DNA from: Lentisphaeria bacterium
GTDB lineage: Bacteria > Verrucomicrobiota > Lentisphaeria > Oligosphaerales > Oligosphaeraceae
Direction: 5' to 3'
Assembly: GCA_016302725.1 (NCBI GenBank)
Contig: JAEDNB010000034.1
Location: 1 to 14,457, forward strand
Length of the DNA: 14,457 nt
Shown in pieces: positions 14,408 to 14,457 of the stretch (positions within the stretch are counted from its first letter, which is position 1; each line of letters opens with the position of its first letter). The translations under genes were made by a program, and so were the position numbers. A model generated the notes under the pieces. It had not been told where the DNA came from. It did no database searches and was given only the letters and a program-made list of their open reading frames with translations.

Positions 14408-14457
14408 AGAAAAGAAATTCTAGATGCAACACCCAGGCCCCTTTTCGTCGCTTTTCG

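Overview
The window is GC-rich, protein-dense bacterial chromosome with strong GC3 bias. This bias also creates very long spurious antisense ORFs. My best guess is a member of the Planctomycetota-Verrucomicrobiota-Lentisphaerota group, perhaps Lentisphaerota. The pointers are a large TPR-like/SNF2 helicase, a long secreted multi-module glycosidase-like protein, a CysRS with HIGN instead of HIGH, and several starts without a Shine-Dalgarno. Confidence in the taxon is low. I see no transposase, integrase, phage gene or CRISPR array.

Layout. (1) 1-2538, plus strand: the 3' part of bioA (biotin synthesis), a 79-residue single-pass membrane protein, and a beta-lactamase-fold serine hydrolase of the EstB/LACTB type, closely spaced and probably one operon. 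(2) 2539-2745: a convergent intergenic region holding an AT-rich islet, a palindrome, a tandem repeat, a strong minus-strand terminator and one copy of a TCCGTG-rich repeat. (3) 8267-2746, minus strand: a 1390-residue SNF2-family ATPase, a HAD-family hydrolase and a multi-pass membrane protein, separated by 27 and 17 nt. The SNF2 leader carries a terminator-like hairpin just before the start codon. (4) 8529-8604: a tRNA-Ile with anticodon UAU, flanked by non-coding DNA. (5) 8847-12104, plus strand: an exported protein of 1085 residues with duplicated beta-sandwich modules, a TIM-barrel glycosidase-like core and a C-terminal jelly roll. (6) 12105-12204: a second convergent gap with a diverged copy of the repeat in region 2. 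(7) 14285-12205, minus strand: cysS and a YedJ/YpgQ-type HD phosphohydrolase joined by a 4-nt ATGA overlap, with a C11/G8 homopolymer tract upstream of cysS.

Most genes are housekeeping or ordinary accessory genes. The points most worth a second look are the tRNA-Ile(UAU), which looks like the usual lysidine-dependent Ile2 tRNA with C34 changed to U34; the SNF2-HAD-membrane operon with its possible attenuator; the beta-lactamase-fold esterase next to bioA; and the repeat shared by both convergent gaps. I did not recognise a complete new defence or mobile system.
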